A DNA stretch of 64,000 nucleotides from Sorghum bicolor (Eukaryota > Streptophyta > Magnoliopsida > Poales > Poaceae): the NCBI RefSeq assembly GCF_000003195.3, contig NC_012873.2, positions 16,419,202 through 16,483,201 on the forward strand, in the 5' to 3' direction. Position 1 is the first letter of the stretch. Each line of letters opens with the position of its first letter. The notes beneath the pieces are model-generated. The model was not told the origin of the DNA and did not search any database. It saw only the letters and a program-made list of their open reading frames with translations. The position numbers and the translations under genes are program-made. Positions 1-12,305 of the stretch are shown piece after piece.

Positions 1-41
1 TTTAGATTGGTTAAGTTGGAGAAATTGACCTTGGTGAGTTC
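1..41 (-). pseudogene. LRR receptor-kinase gene, part displaced by the nest
   Basis: Read on the minus strand this stretch encodes ELTKVNFSNLTNLK, a leucine-rich-repeat segment. It continues the LRR reading frame that stops at 57764, where the last residues are NSFCGEL; the ELTKVNFSNL wording is what I recall of grass PSKR/PSY1R-type receptor kinases at this point. Bases 37-41 (AGTTC) are the left copy of the target-site duplication of Copia-1. The rest of the gene (further LRRs, transmembrane segment, kinase) would lie to the left of the window and is not visible. The frame match across the insertion is directly seen; the family is inferred from wording, not from an alignment. Confidence 0.8.
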
Positions 42-453
42 TGTTAGCCATAATCCTGTGCATATTATGTTCCACTATATTAGCTAAGTTAGTTGCATAT
101 CATAGCAGTATAAGAAGCTTGGTTAGCTAGTTAGATCATGCAATGTATAGACCGGACTCGTGCTGCGTTCACGACGAGGTCAGTGTCCGATCTCGCCACG
201 TCACGCATGTAAACGTTTCCGTGCTTAGACAAGCACGACGCAGCTGAGCGGGCGTGGTGGGGATCCTAGTTGGATGGAACACCAGCCTATATATATATAT
301 CAATAAAGGAGTCTTGGTCAGGTCACGCCATAGCGGCTTAAAACAGTTTGTCTGTCGAATATTCTATTCGTGGTGACCGTGAACTCGTTCCAGGTCAGAC
401 AAGTCGCGTCTTGTCCGTCGACGTCGTGTCGCCGGCAGTGGTCAACGCCAACA
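42..453 (+). repeat. Copia-1 5' LTR
   Basis: The LTR is 412 bp and matches 57364-57758 (395 bp). Most of the length difference lies at the alternating TA tract near 288-300, which probably includes the TATA box. It is followed by CAATAAAGG at about 301-309, which could serve in 3'-end formation. The LTR ends CCAACA just before the primer-binding site. Confidence 0.93.
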
Positions 454-455
454 CG

Positions 456-467
456 TGGTATCAGAGC
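456..467 (+). other. Copia-1 primer-binding site
   Basis: TGGTATCAGAGC, complementary to the 3' end of initiator tRNA-Met, lies 2 bp after the 5' LTR. This is the usual primer site of plant copia elements and fixes the orientation as plus. Confidence 0.92.
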
Positions 468-559
468 GAAGGGTGGTGTCTTCCGGCGAGATGGTGTCAC
501 GGTGGTGCAAGGCATCGCGTGGAGAGGTCGCCTGCCTACGAGAAGAACTGATTCGATCT

Positions 560-764
560 GAAGGATCGGTGAGCAAGGTGCCAGCGGTGGTGACCGTGTC
601 CGCAAGAGCTCGCTCATGTGGCCAATGTTGTCTCGCTCGAATTATGCCGAGTGGGCGAAGATGTTGCAATGCAACTTTGAGACGCTAGAGATATGGGACA
701 CCATTGATCCTGGAGGTGACAAGGTGAAGAGGTCACGGGACAGGCAAGCGATGGTTGGCATCCT
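560..764 (+). pseudogene. Copia-1 gag, N-terminal part
   Basis: The frame that reads through MWPMLSRSNYAEW near 615 encodes the start of a copia gag of the UBN2/DUF4219 type, a nucleocapsid protein that would package the element's RNA in the cytoplasm. The start codon is unclear: the frame is open from about 560 but an in-frame TGA precedes it and no ATG is visible before the one at 615. The frame stops at 764 because SIRE-A is inserted there (duplication ATCCT at 760-764), and it resumes in phase at 53370. Confidence 0.8.
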
Positions 765-2968
765 TGAAAGGTCCTAATATGGCTAGAGGGGGGTGAATAG
801 CCTATTTTAAAAATCTACAAAGCACTAGAGCAAAGTATTAATATAACAAAAGGCGTAAAGCAATTTTGCTCAAGCTCTACAAGAGTTGCAAGCCACCTAT
901 CCAATAATTCTAGTTGCTATGATCACTAGACACAATCAATGGCTATGTCACTACTTTCTACAACTAATTACAACTAGCTAAAATTAGGTACCACTAGTTA
1001 CAACTAGTTTGCAAGAAAGTAAAGAGATGAGTGATAATTATACCGATGTGTAGAGGATGAACCAATCACAATGTGTATCAATATATTCACCGGGAGAATA
1101 CCAATCACAATATTGACACCAATATTTTTCTCCTGAGGTTCACGTGCTTGCCGGCATGCTAATCCCCATTGTGTCGACCAACACTTGGTGGTTCGGTGGC
1201 TAATAGGTGTTTCACAAACCTATCCCAACAAATGGGCACCACAAGAACCTACCAACAAGTGAGATAGCTCAATGACACGAGCAATCCACTAGAGTGGCTT
1301 TTGGCACTCCGCCGGGGAATAAGCCCAAGAACCCCTCACAAATATCACCTTGATTGGGGGCGGACACAATCACCAAATCCCCTCACCAATCAATAAATCC
1401 ACAACTGTCTAGGTGACGGCAATCACCAAGAGTAATAAGAAATCCACAATCACAATAATCACTAGTGCCACAACAATATGCAGTTTCAAATGCACCTAGA
1501 GTTTTCCTCAATCCTCTCTCAGATGAGCACCAAGCTATGAGAGGGAGAGGAGAGAGAGGAGATGCTCACGAGTTCACTGGATCAATCACGTAGGCCTCTT
1601 AAAAATCTCTCGTAGGATTAGCACTTGGGAGAGATAGGAGAGGGGAGCTCGAGTTCTCTGTTCTCTAGAAAGAAAGAAGTAAAGCATTCTATTCTGTATT
1701 CGCGAGAGCCAGAGGGAGAGGAAGAGGAGCGCTCGGCCTAAATTACTTGGTCAGCCAGCTCTCCCAACGGGCAACTACAGTAGAGTTTGCCACAACGGGC
1801 AGCAGCATAGGCATTGAGTGACTCTCTATATTCTCTCAGCAATGGGCCCCATCAAATAAATGAGCAAGTGGCAAAGAGCTGCAACCTCCAGCAGTCCACG
1901 CGCATGCACGCCTGCCACTCTCTATTCTGAATGGGATGAGCTGTACCATAAAATAATTAAGTACCTCCTTGTACTTGAATGGACTCTTGCTATGAATAGC
2001 AAAGGTCAATAGCTGCCCCCTTTTCTCAAAGTGTGTTCACGCATGTATGCAAGCATGCAAAACACCTTTCTATTTCTCTCTCATTTAATGTGGCAAGAGC
2101 TCCACAACATGCAATGCATGCAAGCATGGTCTATGCCTTTTTCTTCCTACGCACGAGACAGACAGCAAGCAGCAACTGTTTCCAACTTTATTTCACCTAT
2201 CTGCTGTTGGACTACACACTAGATTTAACTGGTTGCGACTGCTTCCAGTTACCTGCAATCACATTCATTCGCTTGTTGTTGAGCTGTGCACTGAATTTAA
2301 TTGGTTCTAACTAGTCACAACTGCTTCCAGCTTCTTGGAAAGGCTTTCACTTACTTGCTGTTAAGTTGTGCACTAGTTTTAGCTGGTTCCAACTGCTTTC
2401 AACTTGTTTCAGCTACTTACAAAAACTTTTCAGCTTGTTTCAGTAGCTTTCAGTTCTTTTGCGTTTGCACAGCAGTTCACCTTCTGTGAATTTTCAGCAC
2501 CTTTTCAAGTAGCTAATATCACCAAAATATTCCAAAATAAATTAGACATTTAAATTAGCTTTTCACAAATATTTTTAGGCTTTCTCATGCAGCTCACCAC
2601 GTCACTAAGTGCTAGATATATGCAAATGAGATTCATATTTAGTGGCACTAGATAACCATTGCAATTAAAGATTTCTCCTCTTTATAGTACGGTTATCTAT
2701 CCTAAATCCACTCACACCCTCTAGGTGTCTTGAGTGACAAAACAAAATGGCCCTATTAAAAATACCTTTGCTTGAGCCCATTTTATTTTTCTCTTTCTTA
2801 TTTTCCAAGTTGGAGCACTTGAATATCATCTTTTGGTCACCTCCGTCACCATGACCATCATGTAGCTCCATCACTTGGTGTATACCAACCTATCTTTATA
2901 TTTTACTCATGACAAAGGTTAGTACACATAGGTTTCATCAATTATCCAAAACCAAACTTGGGCTTTCA
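765..2968 (-). repeat. SIRE-A 3' LTR
   Basis: This 2204-bp repeat begins TGAAAGGTCC and ends GGGCTTTCA on the plus strand, matching 50874-53364 once the MITE in that copy is set aside. The two copies differ by scattered substitutions and small indels, more than the LTR pairs of the two gypsy elements do. No independent gene is seen in it. Confidence 0.92.
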
Positions 2969-2984
2969 ATCTCCTCCTTTTTGG
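2969..2984 (-). other. SIRE-A polypurine tract
   Basis: On the minus strand this reads CCAAAAAGGAGGAGAT and abuts the 3' LTR. It is the plus-strand primer tract and agrees with minus orientation. Confidence 0.85.
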
Positions 2985-4068
2985 TAATTGATGACAACCT
3001 TTTCACAAAGATATTCAATAAAATCTTTTTAGGTTCATGTTGCTTGCCCAAGCATTTTACCATGTGTAAAGGATATGGACAAGTTTCATAAACCCAAATT
3101 GGTAGCATTGGCTCCCCTTACATATGTGCTAAGAGTTTAGATTTGAAAGCTTGCACATATGTTTAGATAGGAAACATAGGAGACAATGACTACCAAATGA
3201 TGCTAAGGTGTAAAGAATGGACCTTTGAAGCGTGATACCAATCGGAGTTGCCATTTGAACACCATCCTTAGCACCACGGTTAGTTAGATAGCTCTTACAA
3301 ACATAAACACTAGATACCTCGTGAGATCAACATTATAAACAAAGCTCTAGTACCACTTGTAAAACATAAAATATGCAAGTTATATCTAACTATCATCCTA
3401 TACATGCTAGTTTTTCATTTCATCAATCAATTTTACAACTAGCATACATCACACAAGCATGTATTAAAAAAATTGTGCTATGCAAGGAAGCATATGTAAT
3501 GCACATCCAAATGCAACATACAAGTTTATGAGCTTGCTCCCCCTACTTGTGTGCTTCAAAATAATTTGATCCCCTTCTTTTAGTAAAACCTATCTTTGGG
3601 AATTACTTCTCCCCCTTTGTCATCGATGACCACAAAAGGTGAGCTCAAATTTTAGATAGGTTGTATGAAACCATGTTATGTGAGGATCATTTTCCTAAAT
3701 TTGGTTCAATCTAGATTACTTTCCTAAGACATTTAACTCGGTTTGATCCAATAACAAGCTTTTTCACACCTCATTTCAAGGGTTATCTTGACAATGTTGA
3801 GTTAAACACTTATAGCTCATTTTCTAGATCAAACACTAGGATTGCAAGTCCACAAACATGTCATATAGTACCACTAGATCATTTCAAACATAGAAGCAAT
3901 AGTGGTACCATACAAGCATCAAATTCATTTTATTTTTATAAATGAGCCTAGGACATGTGAGGAATGACTAGATGCACAAAACAAGTCCTTAGCAAAGGAT
4001 GGGTGACATGTCAAACAATTTTACCTTGCTTTGCTTGAAGGTGAGGCATGTCATATTGTGGGGATGCA
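2985..4068 (-). other. SIRE-A 3' non-coding region
   Basis: About 1.1 kb of AT-rich sequence between the RNase H end and the polypurine tract. I see no sustained reading frame. SIRE-B carries a large extra frame in the same position and SIRE-A does not. Confidence 0.6.
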
Positions 4069-5124
4069 TCAACACATATTTGAGAAGTCAAGTATGTTCA
4101 ATTCATTCCTTAGCTTGCGAAACCTCTTCTCATCAAGTGGCTTGGTGAATATATTGGCAAGTTGATCTTCGGTGCCCACACTCTCCATACAAATGTCCCC
4201 TTTTTGTTGATGATCTCTTATGAAATGATGACGAACATCTATATGCTTTGTTTTTGAATGTTGAACTGGGTTGTTGGTGAGCTTCATGGCACTCTCATTA
4301 TCACATAGCAATGGCACTTGCTTGAACTTGATTCCAAAATCATTCAAAGTAGCCTTCATCCAAAGTAATTGAGCACAACAGCTACCAGCTGAAATATACT
4401 TTACTTCGGCGGTTAAAAGTGCTACACTATTTTGCTTCTTTGATGACCAAGATACAAGTGACCTTCCCAATAATTGACATGTGCCTGATGTGCTCTTTCT
4501 CTCAACTTTACATCCCGCATAGTCAGAGTCAGAATAACCAATCAACTCAAAATTTGCTCCTTTGGGATACCACAATCCAACATTTTGTGTATGTTTCAAG
4601 TACCTCAATATTCTTTTTGTTGCCTTCAAATGACTTTCTCTTGGTGAGGCTTGAAATCTAGCACACATGCATACACTAAACATCACATCCGGCCTTGATG
4701 CAGTCACATAGAGTAGGCTTCCAATCATAGACCGATACAACTTTTGATCCACCATGTTGCCACTAGCATCACTATCTAAGTTTCCATTAGTTCCCATAGG
4801 TGTACTAATAGCTTTAGCATCATCCATTCCAAACTTTTTTAGCATATCTTTGATGTACTTGCCTTGACTCACAAATGTACCATTCTTTATTTGCTTAATT
4901 TGAAGACCAAGGAAGTAACTAAGCTCTCCAACCATGGACATCTCAAACTCATTTGCCATCATATCTCCAAATTCTTTACAAAATTCTTGATTGGTTGAGC
5001 CAAGTATAATGTCATCGACATAGATATGCAACACAAATATCCTTGCCTATCTTTTTAGTGAAGAGAGTGGTGTCAACCTTACCCATAATAAACCCTTTAG
5101 AGAGTAGAAAATCCCTTAACCTCT
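4069..5124 (-). pseudogene. SIRE-A reverse transcriptase C-terminus and RNase H
   Basis: The minus-strand frame 5034-4069 is open for 321 codons. It starts near the reverse transcriptase active-site motif YVDDIIL and runs through RNase H, with DNESAMKL and the tail KHIDVRHHFIRDH typical of SIRE-type copia elements. The polymerase copies element RNA to DNA and RNase H removes the RNA strand. Bases 5124-5035 continue the polymerase N-terminally but in a shifted frame, with a small deletion near 5045. The N-terminal half of the polymerase lies at 15407-15672 because the Tekay element is inserted between (duplication CATAC). Confidence 0.88.
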
Positions 5125-5129
5125 CATAC

Positions 5130-8100
5130 TGTAGCACCCGGTTTTAAGAACAAAACCAGATACACACCATATGTGAGCCCAGGAAGTCAAATCTCACATA
5201 TAGCCACAAATAGGGGTAATACCAATAGACAATGCTTATATATAACGAACTTAGTATAAAAGATATAACCTTAGATAGCAAACAACGGAAAGACACTCCG
5301 ATCTTCAGGCGAAAGCTCCAAATCCACAGGGACAACTGACTGGTTGAGCACAAGCCTAAACTCTTCTCCAAACTTGCAAACTGGTACCCATCTGGGATTT
5401 TTATCCAAACAAAATGTAAAGGCAAGCGTAAGTACATCTCGTACTCAGCAAGAATAACATAGGGTTCATGAGGCTCAAAGGCTAGACACTGGTTTAACTG
5501 CATGTAGCTTTTAGTTGTCACAATTTTAGCATTTGAGTAGCATCAAGTTGTCGAGTCCCAAAGCAAACTCATGATCAAGTAAAGTGAATAAAGAATAGCA
5601 TAAACAACATATTAACAATAATAACATTAATGATTTGCCATTAGTGATCATTTATTCTGTATTGGTCCAAGGCCGCTCGTGACCGTGAGCACGGCTGATA
5701 TATCAGTTTTACACTCTGCAGAGGTTGTACACTTTCACTGTGAGTCATGATTTACCCTTTCGCCCGAGGCCCGTCGACCTCTTAGCCCACTACCAAGGAA
5801 GACCGGCAGGGTTCACTATGAAGCCTTTCAAAGGTTCGTCTAACAAGTTAGGGCCGCTAGGTTTCGTTAGTCAGTCCGTGTGACTCACCCGCAGGAATCC
5901 ACAGTCTGCTATCCCCCACTTGCGCCACAAGGGTAACCACTAACAAGCTAGAAAAGGTCCTCATACTGAGCTAAAGCCAGAGCCATGTAGCCCTCACAGT
6001 TGTACTGTATGTCCCGGATGGTCAGATACAGATAAGTCCTTATGGAGAGAAACTAGAGCACCAAAAGATAGCCCAATGCTCTAGCCCTCTTTTCCAACGT
6101 TGCTAAAAAGTCATCTTTTAATGTTTATTGCATAATCCTTTAATCAAATTACAAGATCATGGTTTAGTGGAGCACTAGCATAAGCTACCCAATGCAAAAC
6201 CATAGGTGACAAGGTATAAGATCAATACTAGGAAATCCTTAACAAGGAGACACATGCAATATGAATAGTGTAATTAAAGTTATTAGGAAACAATGATGAT
6301 CCCATGCTATACTTGCCTTGAAACTCAGATCCTTCTTTTAGTTCCAAACCTTCCACAAACTGCTTCTTGATCACCACGTAAAAGCTCACCGACTAAACTC
6401 AGTCATCACATCAACATCAATCATCCAGAGGCAATCATACAAAGCAAACAAACCTATAATTAGAACAATACACCAACAGTAGCAAATAAAGATAAAAAAT
6501 TTATAAAACAAATCTACATCGCTCTACGATCACTCAGACGTAAAGATCACGAAAATCGGAGCTATAACGGAGAAGTTATGATTTTCCTAAGATTTCCTGT
6601 AATAAAATAATAGATTAAAACTAAGTTCAGATTTAAAAAAGTTGGAAGCATGTATAACAGAGCTACTAATCTATAGATTACGCAAAAACGAATCTAACGA
6701 AATTTAAACGGATCAAAACGGAGTTAAAACGAAGAATATATGAATTTTCTAAGATTTTCTTTAGAAAAACAATTAATTAATTTGGGTCACGGAATTAAAA
6801 AGTTTCAAACTGAGAAAACAGTTTTACTAACATGTAGATCTTTCAAAGACAAAACCAACGCAATTTGAACGAGCCAAAACGGAATTAAGATGAATATTTT
6901 ATGTGTAAAACAAACCCAGTGGCAAACTTGTAATTTCCTGAAAACGTATTTTGAATAAACCAGCACAGAGTACGCTTTTAAGCTGTGAAAGCGTATTTTG
7001 AAACTGAGCAGACGGGAGTACGCTTTCGGAATTAGAAAACGTATTCTGAAAAATTCGCTAAGGACCGCGGGTTAACTCTTTAAAAGGCACGGGGGGTTTT
7101 CTGAAAAATTATCGGCCGCAGGGGTATGCTTTGATATAAACCGTTGGATCGCATTTGGATGGTTGAGATTAGATCGGGGGGGATGAGAGGGGAGCGGCCG
7201 CCGGAGTTGGAGGTGCCCACGGCGGCGCCATGGCCGGACTCGGCCGGAGTTGTTCGGTCCGGCGATTTAGGGCGGTAGAACGTGAACCGCTTGCACCGGG
7301 GCGTAGAGGAGCGTGATGCGGACTTACCTAGGGCAAGACCGAGGTCGGGGAGAGACTAGGGCGTGCTCGCGATGGAGATAGGCGGACGGCGAGCTTCGGC
7401 ACAGATTCGACGAGGGTTAACTACACATAGGAAACACGAAATCGCGAAAGGAGGGGTTCAGCGACTTCGCAAGAGAGAGACGAGGCTCGGCAAGGTACTC
7501 ACGGTGATCAAAACGCGTCGCGGCGGCGGATAGCTTTCGGGGTGGATCACGGCGATGTTTTTCTCGGCGAGAGCTTATGCGACCGGCTCGGGGATTGGAG
7601 TAGGGGGTCACGGGGCAGCGGAGGCCGCTATTTAAAGGAGCAAACGTGCGGAGCAAGGATTGCTTGCGCGAATCGCGCGCGGTGGGTGCGACCGGACTCG
7701 TGTCCTACCCGGACTGAGGTAGGGGACGGTTCTGACTGCCGGGCCCCACCTGGCAGTGACGCTGGAACGCGGGCCCGCCCTGTCATCCGCTGCGGCGAAG
7801 GGAGAGGAGGTGTGCGGCGCTGGTTGTCCTCCTGGGCCGCGAGGCGGGCCGAGCTGGCGCTGGGCCGGAGCGAAGAGGAGAAAGGGGGAAGGGGAAAGCA
7901 GGCCGCGGGGGAAAAAAAGAATGGGCCGAGCCCGATACAGGGAGGGGGAGAGGAAATTCTTTTCCATTTTCTAAATTCTGTTTCCCTTTTTCTTTTAAAA
8001 CAAAACACATTTCAAAACCAAATTTGAATTCCTTTTAAACTTTAGTCAAAACCACTCATCACAATAAACCCAATGCAACGGCATGCATGCTCAAACAAGT

Positions 8101-8226
8101 TGTTAACTCCTATAGTAAATTTTAATTCAAAGAAAAATATTATTTTTCCTATATTTCATGGGCACAAAAATACACAAATTAACAATTCATCCTATTTTGG
8201 AAAATTGCCAAATTTGGGGTGTTACA
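5130..8226 (-). repeat. Tekay-type 3' LTR
   Basis: Nearly identical to 12306-15401. It has an AT-rich half, a GC-rich part near 7150-7960 and an A/T-rich end. On the minus strand a TTTAAATAG near 7629-7637 is a plausible TATA element within the GC-rich part. Reading frames in it (for example 5144-5521 and 7542-8027) occur in both copies simply because the LTR is duplicated and resemble no protein I recognise. Confidence 0.92.
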
Positions 8227-8240
8227 ATTCTACCCCCCTT
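8227..8240 (-). other. Tekay-type polypurine tract
   Basis: The minus strand reads AAGGGGGGTAGAAT directly before the 3' LTR, the usual plus-strand primer of gypsy elements. Two more copies of the core occur upstream, at 9853-9863 and 10249-10259. Confidence 0.8.
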
Positions 8241-8279
8241 AAAATGAATCTCGTTCTCGAGATTCGGTTGGTGCTTTCT

Positions 8280-8900
8280 CAAACTAATGCGGATATGCTT
8301 TTCTTAGATCCTCTTCTCTATTACAAACAGCCTCCTCTTCAGTGCACTGATTCCACTGGACTTTGTACATCCTGTATATCCAACTCCTGGTCACCTTGTT
8401 TCCAAAATTCTTACTAGGTACTCTTGTATGTGAAATCTGATTTAACAATCAATTCCTCTAACGATATCCGCTCTTATGACACACACAAGTACTTCTTTAA
8501 GTTGAGGCACATGGAAGACATCATTCACTCCTCCTGAACTTTTAGGTAGTTCTATTTGGTAAGCCACTTCGTTCCATATTTCTTACATCCTGAAAGGCCT
8601 GACATACCTTGGTGCTAACTTTTCTTTCATATTAAACCTCCACACACTTCTCTTAGGTGACACCTCCAAATACACATAGTTTCACACTTTGGACTAATTC
8701 TTTTCTCAGGCGTCAACATAACTCTTCTATCGAGACTGTGCCACCCTTAGATTATCTCTGATCACTCTCAGTTGTTGTTCTACATCACTTAGAACTTCTA
8801 GCCCAAACACTTGTGTTCTCCCGTTTGATTTCAAATCAACTGGGTTCTACTCTTACATCCATACCAGGCTTCAAATGGCTCCCACTGAAGGCTCCTCTAC
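8280..8900 (-). pseudogene. Decayed gypsy integrase C-terminus with chromodomain-like tail
   Basis: Minus-strand translation across several stops and frame changes gives YVYLEVSPKR, EKLAPRYVRPF, EVAYQIELPK and DVFHVPQLKEV. These are the GPY/F-type integrase C-terminus of Tekay/Del elements, which helps join element DNA to the chromosome. Nearer the LTR, KVQWNQCTEEEA and REEDLRKAYPH match the region of the chromodomain-type tail that in chromoviruses directs integration towards marked chromatin. The protein is clearly broken. Coordinates are approximate because the frame changes repeatedly. Confidence 0.75.
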
Positions 8901-11352
8901 TAACTGTTGTTCTAAGAAAACTTCGCATACGATGACCTCTTTGTACCATACTGCAATACACATGCTCACAACATATCTCCCAAGTAATCTTTTCAATTCC
9001 TGTGGTCCCCAAAATGAGTATTAGTAAAGCTCATTTGGCAGTACTCAACCCTTCAAATTTCAGTGTCATTTGAACTTCTCTAGCACACTCTTTATGCTCT
9101 GAGCATTCGCAAGGGCTTTTTCTCCTTCAAGTGATAGCATTTTTTTTCCAGTCATAACTCTTGATTTACTCAAATCCATCAATGATGTGACCAACTCAAA
9201 TCCATTTTCCTAAAGATGCCCTTTAGATACTTTACCTTCTACGCAAATATCACTACTACATTCCAGAGGATAGTATCTCCATGATCCACTATGGATACCT
9301 CCACATTACATGTCAGTTAATCCAACCCACTTAGTTGACTTACGCACAAGCCTTTACTTTTCTTGTGTAGAGCACATCTAAAGTCTTGCTGGGATAAAAT
9401 AACTCTATTTGTCAATCTTTATAACACTTTCCATGAACCACTGATAGAATCTTATCATTCCAAGTCAATCTGTTATTTACTCTTATGTCAAGATCACATT
9501 GGCCCCAGCAAACCTATGATAGCCTCTTGCCATATTTATAAAACTCTAAGTCCCATTCACTTTCCTTTGGTGGTTTCCAACTCTTGTATCTTTAACTTTC
9601 TTAAATCCATCATTAAGGATGACATCTCCTAGACGAGAACTAGAACATACTGCTCATGCTCTCTTTAGCAATGAAGCTTTTTGAATTTCAGTAGAATCAA
9701 TAGTAGATGCAGCTTATCCACTTCCTAAGTTGTCAAGTGACCAATTTCACTAACTTGAGCCAGGATAGCTGATTATAATCATGGGATATCTCCAAAGACA
9801 ACTCCTCATTTCATGATAAATTGAAAGGGCATTAACCAATAATGTCAAGGTACTACCCCCCTTAAAATGATAGGTCGGGGGACAGTATGGACTAGCTCTC
9901 ATATTCTGTTTAGATGCTACACATCATATAGTCTTTTAAATTCATTGTACCAAGTCTCATGATCCGGAGTGGGTTTCATCACTCAGTCCCATCTATTGGT
10001 ACCTCTATCATAGTTGAATTGCTTCGCTCTCACATCCCATGTATAACTTTGTAGACTTTGGTGTCACCTGATTCTCACAAGCACCACTTCCAAGCTTTGA
10101 GTATCGGCAATGACCTATATCTCCATCCATATTAGCACACTTCAATGGAACAATTTCTTGTACCAAAACCAAATTTACCAACCACTTGAGGTCCTTATCG
10201 ACGATCCAACATTAACCAATTCTTCTCCTTGTAACTCCTTTGATAAGACTACCCCCCTTAGAAAAGGTAAACTAAGGCCTAAATGGGTAGTTTAATCCAT
10301 CTTTCAAGTTGGTTTATTATCATCAGATCTTCTAATTCCAAAGAGAAACTCATGTGTACTGATATGTACAAGTAATCTGAAATTCCTCATGATATGAAAA
10401 CACCAGTGCAGTAAGATAGAAATAACTCCTTTTCTGTTAATCCAATAGGGTCTTAGCTTATACCACTAGAAACCTTATCAAATTCCCTACATCTTTCATA
10501 TAGAAGGCTTCCTTAGTTTCTGTCATTAAACCTAGGTAAAACAGCCATACATGATATCCGTCCCGACAATGTCTCAGCATCGGTACAACAATTTGCAGAA
10601 GTCATATCTCGAGTTACTTAGATCATATGGGGGCGAGTCTCACATGGTTGAAAAGCTTATGAAGTCCTCCAAAACTTCTGTATATCCCACTTTTCCAGAT
10701 TCGGATGCTAAGTTGGCTGAAAAGTAGGAACTGACTGGAACTGTCCAGATTTTGAACTGCGCAGCAACAGCAACTTGTAGATGTCATAACGCAAGTTCTA
10801 TTAATCCGATAAAGTTGCATCTTACATCATTGGAAAGCTTATCAAAAGACCTAAAACTTTCTTATAGAACCTTTTCCCAAATTCCGGAGTTACATTTGTC
10901 CAAAACAGTAGGCAACTAAAACTGGTTCAGATTCCTGACAGCTCAACTGTACCATCTTATGATTTTCGTAATTCCCAAACCACAACAGCTATGGGAGTGA
11001 TTCTTGTGGTCAGAGAAGGATCTTGAAGTCTACTATCACCCAGAATTTTCACATGATTTTATGGTCCTCCGAGATTAGGGATTTGAACTGAAGAAGATAA
11101 GTTGCTCCCAAAAGACAAGGACAAAGAAACAAGAGAAACTAAAACCTAACTATTTATTTCATTAATCCTTATACCTTAGGCCTGTAAACTAAATGAAATT
11201 GTGGAGAACCCACAAGATCATTGCACTCATTACAAAAATCCAACTCAAACATAAGCACTAAGACAAACCAAACAATCATTAAAGGTTCACAAAGCACACA
11301 TATTGACTAGACTCAACTTTTGCTACTAACGTTTATTACAAAGGGGAACTTC
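8901..11352 (-). other. Unreadable interior of the Tekay-type element
   Basis: About 2.4 kb without a sustained frame on either strand. It probably includes decayed polymerase and integrase sequence, but I could not place motifs. It contains two extra polypurine-like tracts, CTACCCCCCTT on the plus strand at 9853-9863 and 10249-10259, identical to the core of the true tract. Confidence 0.5.
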
Positions 11353-12111
11353 CTACTTCTTAAACACGGTGTGACTGCAGCGGCATCCAGGGTAGCATCT
11401 CTTGCGTGGAGTTAAGCGAGGTATGTCCTCCACCTCATTGATCTTGGGTAATCCACCACGGTTTCTCCACTCATCAATCTCATCAAGGGCTTCCTCATAG
11501 TGTTGCCTTACTTCTGCCAATTCCAGTTGACTATCTTCTAGCTTTTGATGCATGACTTGGATAGTCAAAGCCATCTCCTTTAGTTGTTCATTCTGCTCCA
11601 AGTAGGGGTCAGCCATCACACATTGCAAATTGCCTGGTGGACGACGAGGTAGATACTTTTGTTTGTCATTCTTCCTCTCTTCGTAGTGCTTTCCATGATA
11701 TGCCAGAAGAGCTTGATGGGCAGCATCAGATATGCTAGCATGCTTACTGAAACGGTCACTGGGAGACGAATGAATGGATTCCACCATGCGTGAACCAGTA
11801 AACTCATTCCACCTTGTGATGTGTGCTTCTGTGCTCCAGTGGCTCTCATACTTAGGATGAGTCCACTTAGTGCACTTATACTCCACCTTGGCTTGCTGTT
11901 CAGGATAATGGTCTTGTAGTATACGCACAAGCCGAGGGTGAAAGAAATCTTCCCCACTAAAGGATGTGATAAAGTACTCCTTTCGCCAACCAATATGTCT
12001 TGATGGGACAGGGCGAGCTTCCTCATATTCTGGTTCCGTTAAGCCATAAATACCCCGAGTCAAACATGGTCTTCCGGAGTTGTTGCGAGCAAACTTTTCG
12101 TTACGAACCAT
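11353..12111 (-). CDS. Retrotransposon-encoded protein of unknown function, 252 codons
   Basis: The frame opens with ATG at 12111, 180 bp after the primer-binding site, the position gag occupies in an autonomous gypsy element. It has no zinc knuckle and no gag wording that I recognise. The first half is mixed (YGLTEPEYEEARPVPSRHI near residues 23-41). Residues about 175-220 (LKEMALTIQVMHQKLEDSQL and following) look like a coiled coil, and the C-terminus is basic with three cysteines. A similar layout is seen in the frame at 61654-62103, also just after a primer-binding site, so the two may be one family. The frame is uninterrupted, which is notable in an element whose integrase is destroyed. 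Function unknown. Confidence 0.6.
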   Translation of the reverse strand: MVRNEKFARNNSGRPCLTRGIYGLTEPEYEEARPVPSRHIGWRKEYFITSFSGEDFFHPRLVRILQDHYPEQQAKVEYKCTKWTHPKYESHWSTEAHITRWNEFTGSRMVESIHSSPSDRFSKHASISDAAHQALLAYHGKHYEERKNDKQKYLPRRPPGNLQCVMADPYLEQNEQLKEMALTIQVMHQKLEDSQLELAEVRQHYEEALDEIDEWRNRGGLPKINEVEDIPRLTPRKRCYPGCRCSHTVFKK

Positions 12112-12290
12112 CTATGGAATTAGACCAAGAGGGAGTTAGAATGGAGGCAATAATTTTATAATAGAATTAGGTGATAGAAGCATAGAAATTTTAGCAAATA
12201 GCAAGGGTGAGATAGTAAGCATGAATGTAGTGAAGCAAAGATGACTAAAACGACCATTGCTATCTAGGCTTGCGTCCTACAGTCAGCATT

Positions 12291-12302
12291 GCTCTGATAC
12301 CA
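12291..12302 (-). other. Tekay-type primer-binding site
   Basis: The minus strand reads TGGTATCAGAGC, complementary to initiator tRNA-Met, 3 bp inside the 5' LTR at 12306. Confidence 0.9.
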
Positions 12303-12305
12303 CTT

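Noticed and set aside
5144..5521. 125-codon frame in the Tekay LTR, also at 12320-12697
   Set aside because: Shared because of LTR duplication; no recognisable protein content.
7542..8027. 161-codon frame in the Tekay LTR, also at 14717-15202
   Set aside because: Conserved between the two places only because the LTR is duplicated; GC-rich sequence gives long frames on both strands by chance.
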